Shown here piece by piece: positions 8,198 through 16,130 of a DNA stretch of 64,000 bases (the first letter of the stretch is position 1; every line of letters begins with the position of its first letter). The position numbers and the translations under genes are program-made. The notes under the pieces are model-generated. The model did not search any database, was not told where the DNA came from, and saw nothing but the letters and a program-made list of their open reading frames with translations. Source of the DNA: Flavobacterium sp. K5-23 (lineage in GTDB: Bacteria; Bacteroidota; Bacteroidia; Flavobacteriales; Flavobacteriaceae); contig NZ_CP056783.1 of NCBI RefSeq assembly GCF_023278045.1, positions 2,699,501 through 2,763,500 on the forward strand, in the 5' to 3' direction.

Positions 8198-9040
8198 CTA
8201 ATGTTCTTTACACAGTTCTAGAGAATCATCTAAAATATTTTGATGTCGTGATTTATCTATTCCAATTTCTGCTAGAATCTTTGGATTTTTATGCAACTCT
8301 TTGCACAATACGATGCCTTTTTCCAATATTTTTGATTTCTCTGCCTTGGTGATTGTGGTCAGGGCGGTTAATGGATGTAAACCCGATTTATCAATTCTAT
8401 ATTTAAGACTATTGTCTTGAGGGTAACCCCAACTTACAAGACCTAATCCTGCGCAAGTGCCATATTGGATGGCATCTGTGGTAAAACGGGTGTTAGTGTA
8501 AACCCATCCCTGATGAAATTTTGTTTCATGTCCTTTTTGTTTTTCCCATTGTTTCTCCACATCCAAAAATCTGGAATGGATATAGAGTGGAATTTTCACA
8601 TTACAAAACCGTCCTTGATCACTGTGAAATTTACATTCTATCATATAGTGTTTATTATCTTTAAGAGCAACTACATCCACTTCATGTTGCACACAATGTC
8701 CTTGAACAATAACGCCAACTTGGGTTTTAAAACTTTCATAATCCAGAATTCTACCCACAAATTTTTCAAAAGGGAAACCAGTAGGTCCCAATTCCATGAT
8801 TGCTTTTTTAAGTTTATACCTTGAGGCGCTTACCCTTTCTTTACTTTTTAGCATTTTAAAGGCTATTTGATATATTTTTTTGGTGGTAATTCCTTCATAA
8901 AGTTCAGTCTTTACTTGCTCAACAATCTGTTGAATAAGGGTTTCGTTAGCTTGTGAGCGTCTTAAGGAATTGATAAGTTTGTCAACATCAAACGCTACGA
9001 TGTCTCCTGAATGTTTTACTATATTGATTGTATTCTCCAT
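8198..9040 (-). CDS. ATP-cone domain fused to a restriction-endonuclease-like (Mrr) domain
   Basis: Residues 4-90 form an ATP-cone, the nucleotide-sensing domain known from ribonucleotide reductase and NrdR (VKHSGDIVAFDVDKLINSL, then ITTKKIYQIAFKMLK). Residues 90-210 look like a PD-(D/E)xK nuclease: GFPFEKFVGRILDYE helix, D122 in HEVDVVAL and E135-C-K137 in YMIECKFH. The 280-residue length and order match proteins listed as 'ATP cone domain protein' or 'restriction endonuclease'. A role in nucleotide-controlled nucleic-acid cleavage is inferred. It is 25 bases upstream of the beta-CASP RNase gene. Confidence 0.8.
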   Translation of the reverse strand: MENTINIVKHSGDIVAFDVDKLINSLRRSQANETLIQQIVEQVKTELYEGITTKKIYQIAFKMLKSKERVSASRYKLKKAIMELGPTGFPFEKFVGRILDYESFKTQVGVIVQGHCVQHEVDVVALKDNKHYMIECKFHSDQGRFCNVKIPLYIHSRFLDVEKQWEKQKGHETKFHQGWVYTNTRFTTDAIQYGTCAGLGLVSWGYPQDNSLKYRIDKSGLHPLTALTTITKAEKSKILEKGIVLCKELHKNPKILAEIGIDKSRHQNILDDSLELCKEH

Positions 9041-9167
9041 TTTTTAAGTTTATTATATTTCAATAGTTTTTAATGGCTATAAACACTCCTTTCAGTCCTT
9101 CTTTTTTAAGCTTTTGTTTTAAGATTTAAAAGAGTGGATAACTGTGTTAACCCTTCTTAACCTTAAA

Positions 9168-10229
9168 CTATGCTACTGAAATCTTCTTTTCTAAATAAAC
9201 ACTCTGCACGGTTTGTATCAATTCAACTCCTTCTTCAAAAGGTCTCTGAAAAGCCTTTCTCCCCAAAATCAATCCTGATCCTCCCGCCCGCTTGTTTATG
9301 ACGGCAGTTTTTATGGCTTCGCTTAGATCTGATGCTCCTTTTGAGCCGCCACCCGAATTGATCAATCCAATTTTTCCCATATAGCAGTTGGCCACTTGTA
9401 GACGGCACAAATCAATGGGATGTTCTGTGGTAAGGGTTTCATACATACTGTCAACGTATTTGCCGAACTGGAGCTTTTTAAAACCGTAATTAGTGGTGGG
9501 TAATTTCTGTTTAATGATATCCGCCTGCATAGTCACGCCAAGGTGGTTGGCTTGCGAAGTTAAATCGGCAGCGGAATGATAATCCTGTTCAGTCGTTGCA
9601 AAGGACTCATTACGGAGATAACACCATAAAATGGTTGCCATTCCTAAGTTGTGTGCCTCTGCGAAAGCTTCCGCAATTTCTTTCAGCTGACGATTACTAT
9701 TATTGGAACCAAAATAAATGGTAGCCCCTACTGCCACGGCTCCCATATTCCAGGCTTCTTTTACCGTTCCAAACAGAGTTTGGTCATATTTATTGGGGTA
9801 GGTCAACAATTCGTTATGATTTATCTTTACAATAAATGGAATTTTATGGGCATATTTTCGTGCGTTTAAAGCCAACACTCCAAATGTGGAAGCAACACCA
9901 TTACACCCGGCTTCAAGTGCCAATTTTATAATATTTTCGGGGTCGAAATAGTTGGGGTAATTGTAGAATGAAAAAGAGGCGCTATGTTCAATCCCTTGGT
10001 CAACGGGAAGTATGCTTAAATATCCAGTACCAGAAAGATTTCCATGATTGTACAGTTGAGAAAGACTTCTGATAACTTGCGGGTTTCTATTACTGTTGCC
10101 AAAAATGGTGTCAATAGTATGAATAGATGGAGTTTGTAGCTTATCTTTTGTGATTTTCTCGCAAACGTGTTCCAGATATAAGGGAGCTTTAACCCCTAAA
10201 TATTCAACTATATTTTCGTATGGATTCAT
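9168..10229 (-). CDS. fbaB: Fructose-bisphosphate aldolase class I, DhnA/archaeal type
   Basis: This 353-residue enzyme would interconvert fructose 1,6-bisphosphate with dihydroxyacetone phosphate and glyceraldehyde 3-phosphate. Conserved parts include [10 protein letters not shown] (74-83), [33 protein letters not shown] and the strand with the expected Schiff-base lysine ADIIK (K240), then NSGGGSKG and [16 protein letters not shown], the phosphate-binding end of the barrel. It is a metal-independent class I enzyme unlike the class II enzyme common in bacteria. The next gene upstream, 11 bases away, is an archaeal-type GAPDH, so the pair covers adjacent glycolytic steps. Confidence 0.92.
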   Translation of the reverse strand: MNPYENIVEYLGVKAPLYLEHVCEKITKDKLQTPSIHTIDTIFGNSNRNPQVIRSLSQLYNHGNLSGTGYLSILPVDQGIEHSASFSFYNYPNYFDPENIIKLALEAGCNGVASTFGVLALNARKYAHKIPFIVKINHNELLTYPNKYDQTLFGTVKEAWNMGAVAVGATIYFGSNNSNRQLKEIAEAFAEAHNLGMATILWCYLRNESFATTEQDYHSAADLTSQANHLGVTMQADIIKQKLPTTNYGFKKLQFGKYVDSMYETLTTEHPIDLCRLQVANCYMGKIGLINSGGGSKGASDLSEAIKTAVINKRAGGSGLILGRKAFQRPFEEGVELIQTVQSVYLEKKISVA

Positions 10230-10240
10230 AATTGCCTTTT

Positions 10241-11254
10241 TTAATTGATTCCCAAACTTTTATTAGTTTTAGAGATAGATTTTTGACCATCGATTTCAAT
10301 TCCTGTAAGTGCTCGTATAGCATCAATCGTTTCTGGGATTACGATAGCTTGATTATCTACCACATAGGCATAAAAAAGCTCATCACCCACCACTTTCAGC
10401 ATATCTTCCCAAAGTACAACTTCGTACATATCGCCCCAAGGTCTACCCATATCCAAAAACATTTCTTTTATGGTGTTGTTTGAAACTAATCCTTGGTCAT
10501 AACGAATCAATTTAATTCGGCTTGAAGTCTTTAAAGCAATAAGTACTTCTTCTTTGGTTACTTGTTTTTTTAACTTGATATTCCAATAATGCATATGGCT
10601 CAAAGTTTCGGGAACTTTAACTGCCGAAGTGATTACATCCAGTTCTGGATCTACACTTTGCGCATCTGGACCTTGATGGCTGAGAATTTCTTTTTCGGGA
10701 ACCATGGTATTCATTATTCCGCCTAAATGACTTTCCCAAGGGTCTGTTGCTCTTCTTAGTAATGTCCCTCGTGCATATTCTAAAATGTTTGCTCTTTTTA
10801 AAGCACCAAGCGTTCTTAAGATAGAAGTGGTATTACAGGAAACAACTCGTGTTGCATCTAGGTTTAAAGCGGACTCATAATTGGTTTCTGCATTAAAGGA
10901 GTGTCCTGTAGTTCCGTGTTTATCACCACCTTGCACAATAAATTTAATCCCTTACTTTTTATAAAATGGAACATTCTTTGCAGAAATAGTTTTAGGAGTA
11001 CAGTCAACAACAAGATCTACCTGTTTCAAAAGGTCTTCCATGGTTCCTTTAACAGAAATACCAGATGCAATCATCTCTTTTCCCGCATCCTTTGTTGCTG
11101 CATATATCGGATAGCCTTTTCTAACGGCGTTCTGTATGCGCCAATCGCTGATGACATCACATATCCCAATCAGTTTCATATCATCTTGCAAATTAATAGC
11201 ATCAGCAATCCTTTTTCCGATAACTCCATAACCAATGACTGCAATATTTTTCAT
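10241..11254 (-). pseudogene. Type II (archaeal-like) glyceraldehyde-3-phosphate dehydrogenase split by an in-frame stop
   Basis: Two ORFs in the same frame, 10952-11254 and 10241-10936, together make a full-length type II GAPDH of about 337 codons. The N-terminal part has the NAD(P) motif GYGVIG (8-13) and ends at VDCTPKTISAKNVPFYKK followed by TAA (10952-10954). Without a frame change it continues GIKFIVQGGDKHG and includes the catalytic SCNTTS, LLRRATDP and HMHYWNI. A GTG at 10934-10936 could reinitiate translation. Thus there is one nonsense codon, no frameshift. Options are a recent null mutation, a sequencing error, readthrough, or two subunits. The neighbouring aldolase gene is intact. 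Confidence 0.85.
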
Positions 11255-11404
11255 ATTTTTAAAGTTTAAGCCATTTTATTCCTGTAACAACTTGATTGAT
11301 AAAAGAAAAAGTAGCTCTCTTATAAGCCAGTCAATTCATCATGCATAGGAGATGAATACTATATCTTGATTTTACAGAAACTTCAATATTGAATAAGTTG
11401 TTAC

Positions 11405-11680
11405 TTATATTTTTTTTATTTGTGCATTATAGAAAGCCGCGATGCAAGCACCCGTAAGCCATCCGATTATGAAAGTTTGAATGATTCCTAACAATGCCTC
11501 CCAAAGAGAGACATCCATCCTGATGATACTCGTCGTGTCCAGCCCGTGTAAAAGACTGTTAAAGAAGTTTATGCTTCCATCTTTGTCAGCTGACATCATT
11601 ACGATCATACAACCCAAATAAAGCAAGGCAACTGTTAGACCTAAGGCAAAACCGAATTTTTTTACGTTGATTGAATTCAT
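11405..11680 (-). CDS. DUF5676 family small membrane protein
   Basis: This 91-residue protein has two predicted membrane helices (about 9-29 and 60-84) around a loop with NFFNSLLHGLDTTSIIRMDV. The pattern NVKKFGFALG, then the HGLD-x-TSI segment and LWEALLGIIQTFIIGWLTGACIAAFYN fits the DUF5676 group, small membrane proteins often found in metal-resistance or stress neighbourhoods. The molecular role is unknown. It lies 15 bases after the SHOCT-protein gene and 150 bases before the split GAPDH gene. Confidence 0.7.
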   Translation of the reverse strand: MNSINVKKFGFALGLTVALLYLGCMIVMMSADKDGSINFFNSLLHGLDTTSIIRMDVSLWEALLGIIQTFIIGWLTGACIAAFYNAQIKKI

Positions 11681-11695
11681 AATTCCTGTTTTAGA

Positions 11696-11914
11696 TTAAT
11701 TATCAGATATTATAATTTTCTTTGATTCTTCGTATTCCTCTTTGGTGATTTCTCCTTTAGCAAACCGTTTTTTAAGAATAGCTAGTGGGTCCTCTTTTTT
11801 TGATTTTTGATATGGGATGCTATAGGGAGTAAAAAAAATCCAGAATAAAAAGATTCCCCAAATAATCCACCATATAAAGTGCATACCCCAGTAATGTTCG
11901 CTATAATTGTGCAT
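11696..11914 (-). CDS. SHOCT-domain small membrane protein
   Basis: This 72-residue protein has one membrane helix (WWIIWGIFLFWIFF, about 15-28) and ends with a SHOCT motif: DPLAILKKRFAKGEITKEEYEES (shown in part; about residues 42-64). SHOCT is a short C-terminal oligomerisation or regulatory helix pair. The gene is paired with the DUF5676 gene, 15 bases apart, as is common in Bacteroidota metal/stress clusters. Function unknown. Confidence 0.75.
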   Translation of the reverse strand: MHNYSEHYWGMHFIWWIIWGIFLFWIFFTPYSIPYQKSKKEDPLAILKKRFAKGEITKEEYEESKKIIISDN

Positions 11915-12045
11915 AATTTCCAGTTTTAAATGTTAGTCTTTTAATTTAATTGATTGTATTGGACTTGAGTTTATCGGGTTGCCTTTGCAAATCATTCGCA
12001 GAAAGTTTCCCTTTCAAACTGATGACTACAGCTCTCTTTTTAGTT

Positions 12046-12543
12046 TTATTTATTATCGTTCATCATTCCCTTCATATCCATACCTTTCATGCCCGCACCT
12101 TTATCTTCCATCATTTTTATGCTGGATTTCATGCAATCGGCACTCATCATCCCTCCTTGATGCATCATTTGCATCATGTTTCCCATCATCTTTCCGTCCT
12201 TCATCATCTCTCCCATCATGGCTTTCATCATTTGCGGGTTTCCCATCATTCCTTGCATCATGTTTTTAGATGTCATACTATCTTTTATCATCATTTGCAT
12301 CCCGTTTCCTTGCGTCATATTGCCCATCATTTTCTGATTCTCTTGCATCATTAGCATGGCATGTTGACTGTTTTGCATATTTTCCATAAATTCTGACATA
12401 AACACATGATTTTCCCCTATTGCATTAAAGAGTTCTTTCCTTGTTTCTGGATTATCAAGAATTGCTGTTGAGTCTGTTTTCTGGTTACAACCGTTTAAAG
12501 TTAGAATACCGATTACCGTTAAAATAATTACTGCTGTTTTCAT
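12046..12543 (-). CDS. Met-rich lipoprotein, probable copper binding
   Basis: This 165-residue protein has a lipoprotein signal peptide with lipobox LNGC (16-19). From about residue 50 it is dominated by methionine: repeated MM, MMxxM and GxMMGNMM patterns, plus a few histidines and one extra cysteine near 136. Met-rich segments bind Cu(I) or Ag(I) in known copper proteins, so a periplasmic or envelope copper buffer is a reasonable inference, supported by copB in the same island. The opposite strand shows a His/Ser-rich ORF, which is only a shadow of ATG/CAT codons. Confidence 0.65.
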   Translation of the reverse strand: MKTAVIILTVIGILTLNGCNQKTDSTAILDNPETRKELFNAIGENHVFMSEFMENMQNSQHAMLMMQENQKMMGNMTQGNGMQMMIKDSMTSKNMMQGMMGNPQMMKAMMGEMMKDGKMMGNMMQMMHQGGMMSADCMKSSIKMMEDKGAGMKGMDMKGMMNDNK

Positions 12544-12642
12544 ACTATTTATTTTATTTAAGTGTTAATAAAAATTTTCATATTTAAAGTACATTTCTAA
12601 TATTCTTGATAATATGTTATAATTTGAAATCTGTGTTATCCA

Positions 12643-12948
12643 TTAATTGGCTGACTTTAGAAACTCTTCAATCTTTTTCGATGAGCTTTCAGTCAAATTG
12701 GCTCTTACCCTCATATGTAAACTAATGGTCTCCCAATCGGTATCATTATAATCCGCTGGAGAAGGAGCCAAATGACATCGACTACAAGTTTCTCCCCAAA
12801 GTTGAGCTCCTGATTTTTCAATTTTAATTTCTTTCGAAAGAGCTGTAGTTTCCGTGTAGGCATCCTTTGAAGTGGAACAAGCAACTATGACTATTAAAAA
12901 AAAAGCAATCATTAATGCTCCCGTCAGAATTTTAGGTATTGTTTTCAT
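12643..12948 (-). CDS. Mono-haem c-type lipoprotein
   Basis: This 101-residue protein has a lipobox IVAC (21-24) and one haem-binding site CSRCH (55-59), preceded by GAQLWGETC as in class I cytochromes c. After the haem site it reads LAPSPADYNDTDWETISLHM, similar to small envelope cytochromes that contain a DxDW motif. It lacks an obvious second haem site. It would be anchored in the envelope and pass electrons; the partners are probably the cytochrome and outer-membrane barrel encoded just upstream in the same operon. Confidence 0.75.
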   Translation of the reverse strand: MKTIPKILTGALMIAFFLIVIVACSTSKDAYTETTALSKEIKIEKSGAQLWGETCSRCHLAPSPADYNDTDWETISLHMRVRANLTESSSKKIEEFLKSAN

Positions 12949-12969
12949 TTTTATAGCATTTATAGTTCA

Positions 12970-14148
12970 TTAAAATCCTATTGCCCAGTGCAGAAAAACA
13001 CTATCAGTTTTCGTGGTTCCTGCTGTTTTATGGCCTCCATTGACATCCGTGGTTTGGTAACTTAACTTTATCAAAGACCGCCATGTTAACCAATAGTTTA
13101 TTCCAAAAGCAAATTGCTTGGATTTTTCTTCCCATTCTGCGCCTTTAGGAGCATTGAAATTTGAATATCTGCCCACAAACTCCAGTTTCTTTAGAAAATC
13201 ACTATCTGCCATAGTTGATCTGTAACTTAATTGGCCGTAGAAAGAATTACTTCGATTATCAAAAGTGTACACTTCACTATCATTATTCAAATAGTTCGCT
13301 TTATCAACTTTAGAATTGTTATATTGAGCTTTAACATCCACAAATCCACTTATTTCTGGAATCTGTTTTACAAAAGAAAAGTCAAGTGCATAAAGAAAAG
13401 CCCCCACATTCTCATATTCTGAATCTGTAGAACCCGTACCATTAGTGGAATAAGCTGAAAAACCAACTTCGGTTGAAGAATCAGCAAAAGGCAATAATCC
13501 CAAACGGCCACCAAAAGCTTTACTCAAATTATTATCTTCATAATTTTGAAACAGCAGCATGCCTGCTTCTTCCGGCTCTTCACTACCGTCTTTTAATCGA
13601 GGCCCATTAGTGGAATAAACTGAATAGTTAATTGTAGGTCCTCCAAGGTCAAAGACGCCTCTTAATTCTACACCAATGCCAGAAGAAGGAGCTATACCAT
13701 CATGACCAAAACCTAGTGGCCTTGTTGGAAATCGGTTAATCCATGCAGGATGTAGCCTTTCCATAAAGGTTCCAAAAGGAAGGAGGAATTTCCCTGCCCT
13801 AACTGTCATATACTTATTTATAATATACATTACATCAGCATATTCCAAACCTATTTCAAGTGAGTTATTTTCAAGCTCAAACTCAAGTTCTGCTTCAAAC
13901 ATAAGTTTGTTTGAATGTTTAAATAAAAAGATTGGAGAAAAAGCAGAACCCACAAATGAGGATTCTTTTTCATCTCCTAAGGTTTGATAGTTAAAACCAG
14001 TATGGCCGTAACCGCGAATCATAAACTGGGTTTTACTTGGTTTGTATGTTTCATAAACTGAAATACTATCACCATCGAAATTATATGTTTGGGCGTAAGT
14101 GTTAGAACCGCAAACAATGACTATTATTGATAAGACTATATTTTTCAT
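12970..14148 (-). CDS. Outer-membrane beta-barrel protein (porin-like)
   Basis: This 392-residue protein has a signal peptide ending TYAQ (about residue 20) and a mature part made of alternating strands rich in aromatic and glycine residues, ending with VFLHWAIGF, an outer-membrane C-terminal strand with terminal Phe. Segments such as YMTVRAGKFLLPFGTF and GIGVELRG are typical of OprO/P-like and related porins. It overlaps the cytochrome c gene upstream by 4 bases (ATGA) and is followed after 21 bases by a haem lipoprotein gene. The transported solute is unknown; the arrangement suggests a cytochrome-porin unit. Confidence 0.8.
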   Translation of the reverse strand: MKNIVLSIIVIVCGSNTYAQTYNFDGDSISVYETYKPSKTQFMIRGYGHTGFNYQTLGDEKESSFVGSAFSPIFLFKHSNKLMFEAELEFELENNSLEIGLEYADVMYIINKYMTVRAGKFLLPFGTFMERLHPAWINRFPTRPLGFGHDGIAPSSGIGVELRGVFDLGGPTINYSVYSTNGPRLKDGSEEPEEAGMLLFQNYEDNNLSKAFGGRLGLLPFADSSTEVGFSAYSTNGTGSTDSEYENVGAFLYALDFSFVKQIPEISGFVDVKAQYNNSKVDKANYLNNDSEVYTFDNRSNSFYGQLSYRSTMADSDFLKKLEFVGRYSNFNAPKGAEWEEKSKQFAFGINYWLTWRSLIKLSYQTTDVNGGHKTAGTTKTDSVFLHWAIGF

Positions 14149-14552
14149 TTTTTAAGAGTTCTGATATAGTTAATAATCTCCCAGCGTTTTTTTTCTGGAA
14201 TTGAAGTTCTGTAGCCTGCCATTGGAGAGCGTCCTACTGCTATTTTCCAGAAAATCGCACCATCTGTTTGTGATTGAAATTCAGAATTAGTCAAATCAGT
14301 AGGCTTTGGCGTTAACCCTGTACCTCCTATCCCATCCCCTTTGCCCTTTATTCCATGGCAAACGGAACATAGCGCGTTGAAAAGTTTTTTGCCGGAAGTA
14401 GAGGCCTCCTTATCATTTTTTAAAGGATTGACAATTTTATCGGCACTAGAAGGGGCAACCCATTTTTTCTGGATTGGTTCATTAAAACCTACAATTAGAA
14501 AACACATTACGGACAAAAGCGTAATACAAGTTAAAATACTTTTTGTTTTCAT
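14145..14552 (-). CDS. Cytochrome c, mono-haem, exported
   Basis: This 135-residue protein has an N-terminal membrane/signal segment (about 6-22), then a class I cytochrome c domain with CSVCH (62-66), GIKGKGDGIGGTGLTPKPTDLT and a likely axial methionine in GRSPMAGYR, ending with the C-terminal helix WEIINYIRTL. It carries electrons in the periplasm. It is the first gene of the minus-strand island, and an FNR/CRP-like palindrome lies 74 bases upstream of its ATG, suggesting oxygen- or redox-linked control (inference). Confidence 0.88.
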   Translation of the reverse strand: MKTKSILTCITLLSVMCFLIVGFNEPIQKKWVAPSSADKIVNPLKNDKEASTSGKKLFNALCSVCHGIKGKGDGIGGTGLTPKPTDLTNSEFQSQTDGAIFWKIAVGRSPMAGYRTSIPEKKRWEIINYIRTLKK

Positions 14553-14625
14553 GATTAATTTCTGTTTTAGAAAATTATCGCATTTTTCATAAAGTAAAGT
14601 TCCAAATAATTTATTCTTTATTTTA

Positions 14626-14637
14626 TGATATATATCA
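14626..14637. promoter_or_regulatory. FNR/CRP-like palindrome upstream of the cytochrome-porin operon
   Basis: TGAT-ATAT-ATCA is a perfect 12-base palindrome and fits the core of the FNR site TTGAT-N4-ATCAA except for the outermost bases. Its inner edge is 74 bases from the ATG of the cytochrome gene. AT-rich DNA makes such palindromes less rare, so the match is suggestive only. Confidence 0.45.
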
Positions 14638-15386
14638 CATCATAAGCTATTTATAGACTTCCTGCCAAGTTTTACATGTAATTAAATAAAGGTTAATTTT
14701 AATGAATATCATTTGGTATAATATTGTCGTGATTTATTATAATATCTTTTTTAGGATTATAAAAGTTATTAAATAGTTTGACTAAAAGAAAAGTAGGAAA
14801 ACCCATTTAGCACTATAAATGTAATAAATATTTTCAATCTATTTAACATAAATTTTGTTTTAAATAAAACGTAAGTCATTTAAAATTAAATAATTAAGTG
14901 ATATTTATAATGATTAAATTCATTAAATCAGATTAACAAAAGGATAAACTACTATTTCGATAGCAATGTTTTTTTTACGGTATTTCAAAAAATGATTTAA
15001 GCATAAACTTTATAAAATCCTTAAATCTTTTAATTGAATGGTGGCATGAAAAAGAAGTTATTCATCAATAGAAACTCATAATTGACCCGAAAAAACAGTT
15101 CAAGTTTGGATCTAGGTCTTTTGTTTTCGTTTTTAATAAAAGTAAAATCAGGTAGCCTTTAGTTATTTTTTAAAGGAAAAAAGGAACTAGTAAACTGTTT
15201 TTTTAAAGAATTATGAGGAGGAACAATAGTCATTGTGAGTTCACAATACCATCGGATGAATCGTTCCTAAATGAGTGATTTTCCCTCCATAAGTGTGGGT
15301 TTGAAAGGCATCACATTTTTATGGAATATTCAAATAAAGTGCGGCTGATAACTTATTTTAAGAATAGAAAACAAAAATGCAGTTTC
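14638..15386. other. Long AT-rich intergenic region without a gene
   Basis: No ORF with coding character was found in about 750 bases. A compact dyad is present: ATTGTGA-GT-TCACAAT (232-247 of the 15,000s, i.e. 15232-15247), flanked by AGGAAC (15219-15224) and GTTCCT (15263-15268). The region may hold regulatory DNA or a decayed gene. Nothing else is visible. Confidence 0.5.
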
Positions 15387-16082
15387 TTATTTCCTAAGTT
15401 TTTTATATAAAACAGGACAAATCTTTTTTAAACTTTCTGGATTTTCTTCATTCCAGTTAAAACTGATCAGCGGGTAATTATCTTCATTTGTCAGGAAAGT
15501 ATCATAGTCAATATAAGGATATAACTCTTCTGAAGTTTTGTTAATGAATGAAGCCATAGCCACATACCAAAAACTCTCAAATTCATAATTTTCTTCGCCT
15601 TCAACGATTTCTTTTATAAGGGAGTCTGGATTTGATTTAGCGTCATAATAAACCGCTTTTCCTCTGGATATTAACCAACATCTGAAATACTCAAACCCAT
15701 TGTCAGAACATCCATTATTCATTAAATAAGCTGCGCACCACATATTAGAATTATAAGTATCATAAAGTAGTTTATCCGTTCTTAAACGAAAACCCACGAT
15801 CTCTTTTGGTGTTAGTTTCTCAATTTCAGCAATTAGAAAAACTTCCTGGTCTTCTTTATTCGTAGTGACTTTTATTGAATTATCAATAATTCCCCAGTAT
15901 ATGTCTTCATCAAGCATTTCGCTTGTTTTAGTAAAGGTAATGGAATCATATTTAATTTCTGTTGTAACTGTATGTGCATCATTTACAGCTAGTTTAGAAA
16001 CAGGAGTTTTAATATTATCTTGACTAAAAGACAGCGTACTAAAAAGCAGAAAACTAATCAGAATTGTATTTGAATTTCTCAT
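15387..16082 (-). CDS. Secreted DUF4240-domain protein
   Basis: This 231-residue protein has a signal peptide ending FSQ (about residue 20). From residue 55 it shows the DUF4240 pattern: EDIYWGIID, then LTPKEIVGFRLRTDKLL, SNMWCAAYLMNNGCSDNGFEYF, RCWLISRGKAVYYDA, NPDSL. Most DUF4240 proteins are cytosolic, so the signal peptide is notable. Function unknown. It is 48 bases after the M1 peptidase gene and may be co-transcribed with it. Confidence 0.8.
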   Translation of the reverse strand: MRNSNTILISFLLFSTLSFSQDNIKTPVSKLAVNDAHTVTTEIKYDSITFTKTSEMLDEDIYWGIIDNSIKVTTNKEDQEVFLIAEIEKLTPKEIVGFRLRTDKLLYDTYNSNMWCAAYLMNNGCSDNGFEYFRCWLISRGKAVYYDAKSNPDSLIKEIVEGEENYEFESFWYVAMASFINKTSEELYPYIDYDTFLTNEDNYPLISFNWNEENPESLKKICPVLYKKLRK

Positions 16083-16130
16083 AAAATTAAACAGTTTTAA
16101 GTTCTATTTATTTGGTAAAATTAACATTTT

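Noticed and set aside
11950..12354. A His/Ser-rich plus-strand ORF opposite the Met-rich lipoprotein gene
   Set aside because: CAT codons on this strand are the complement of ATG codons; the minus-strand gene has the signal peptide and lipobox.
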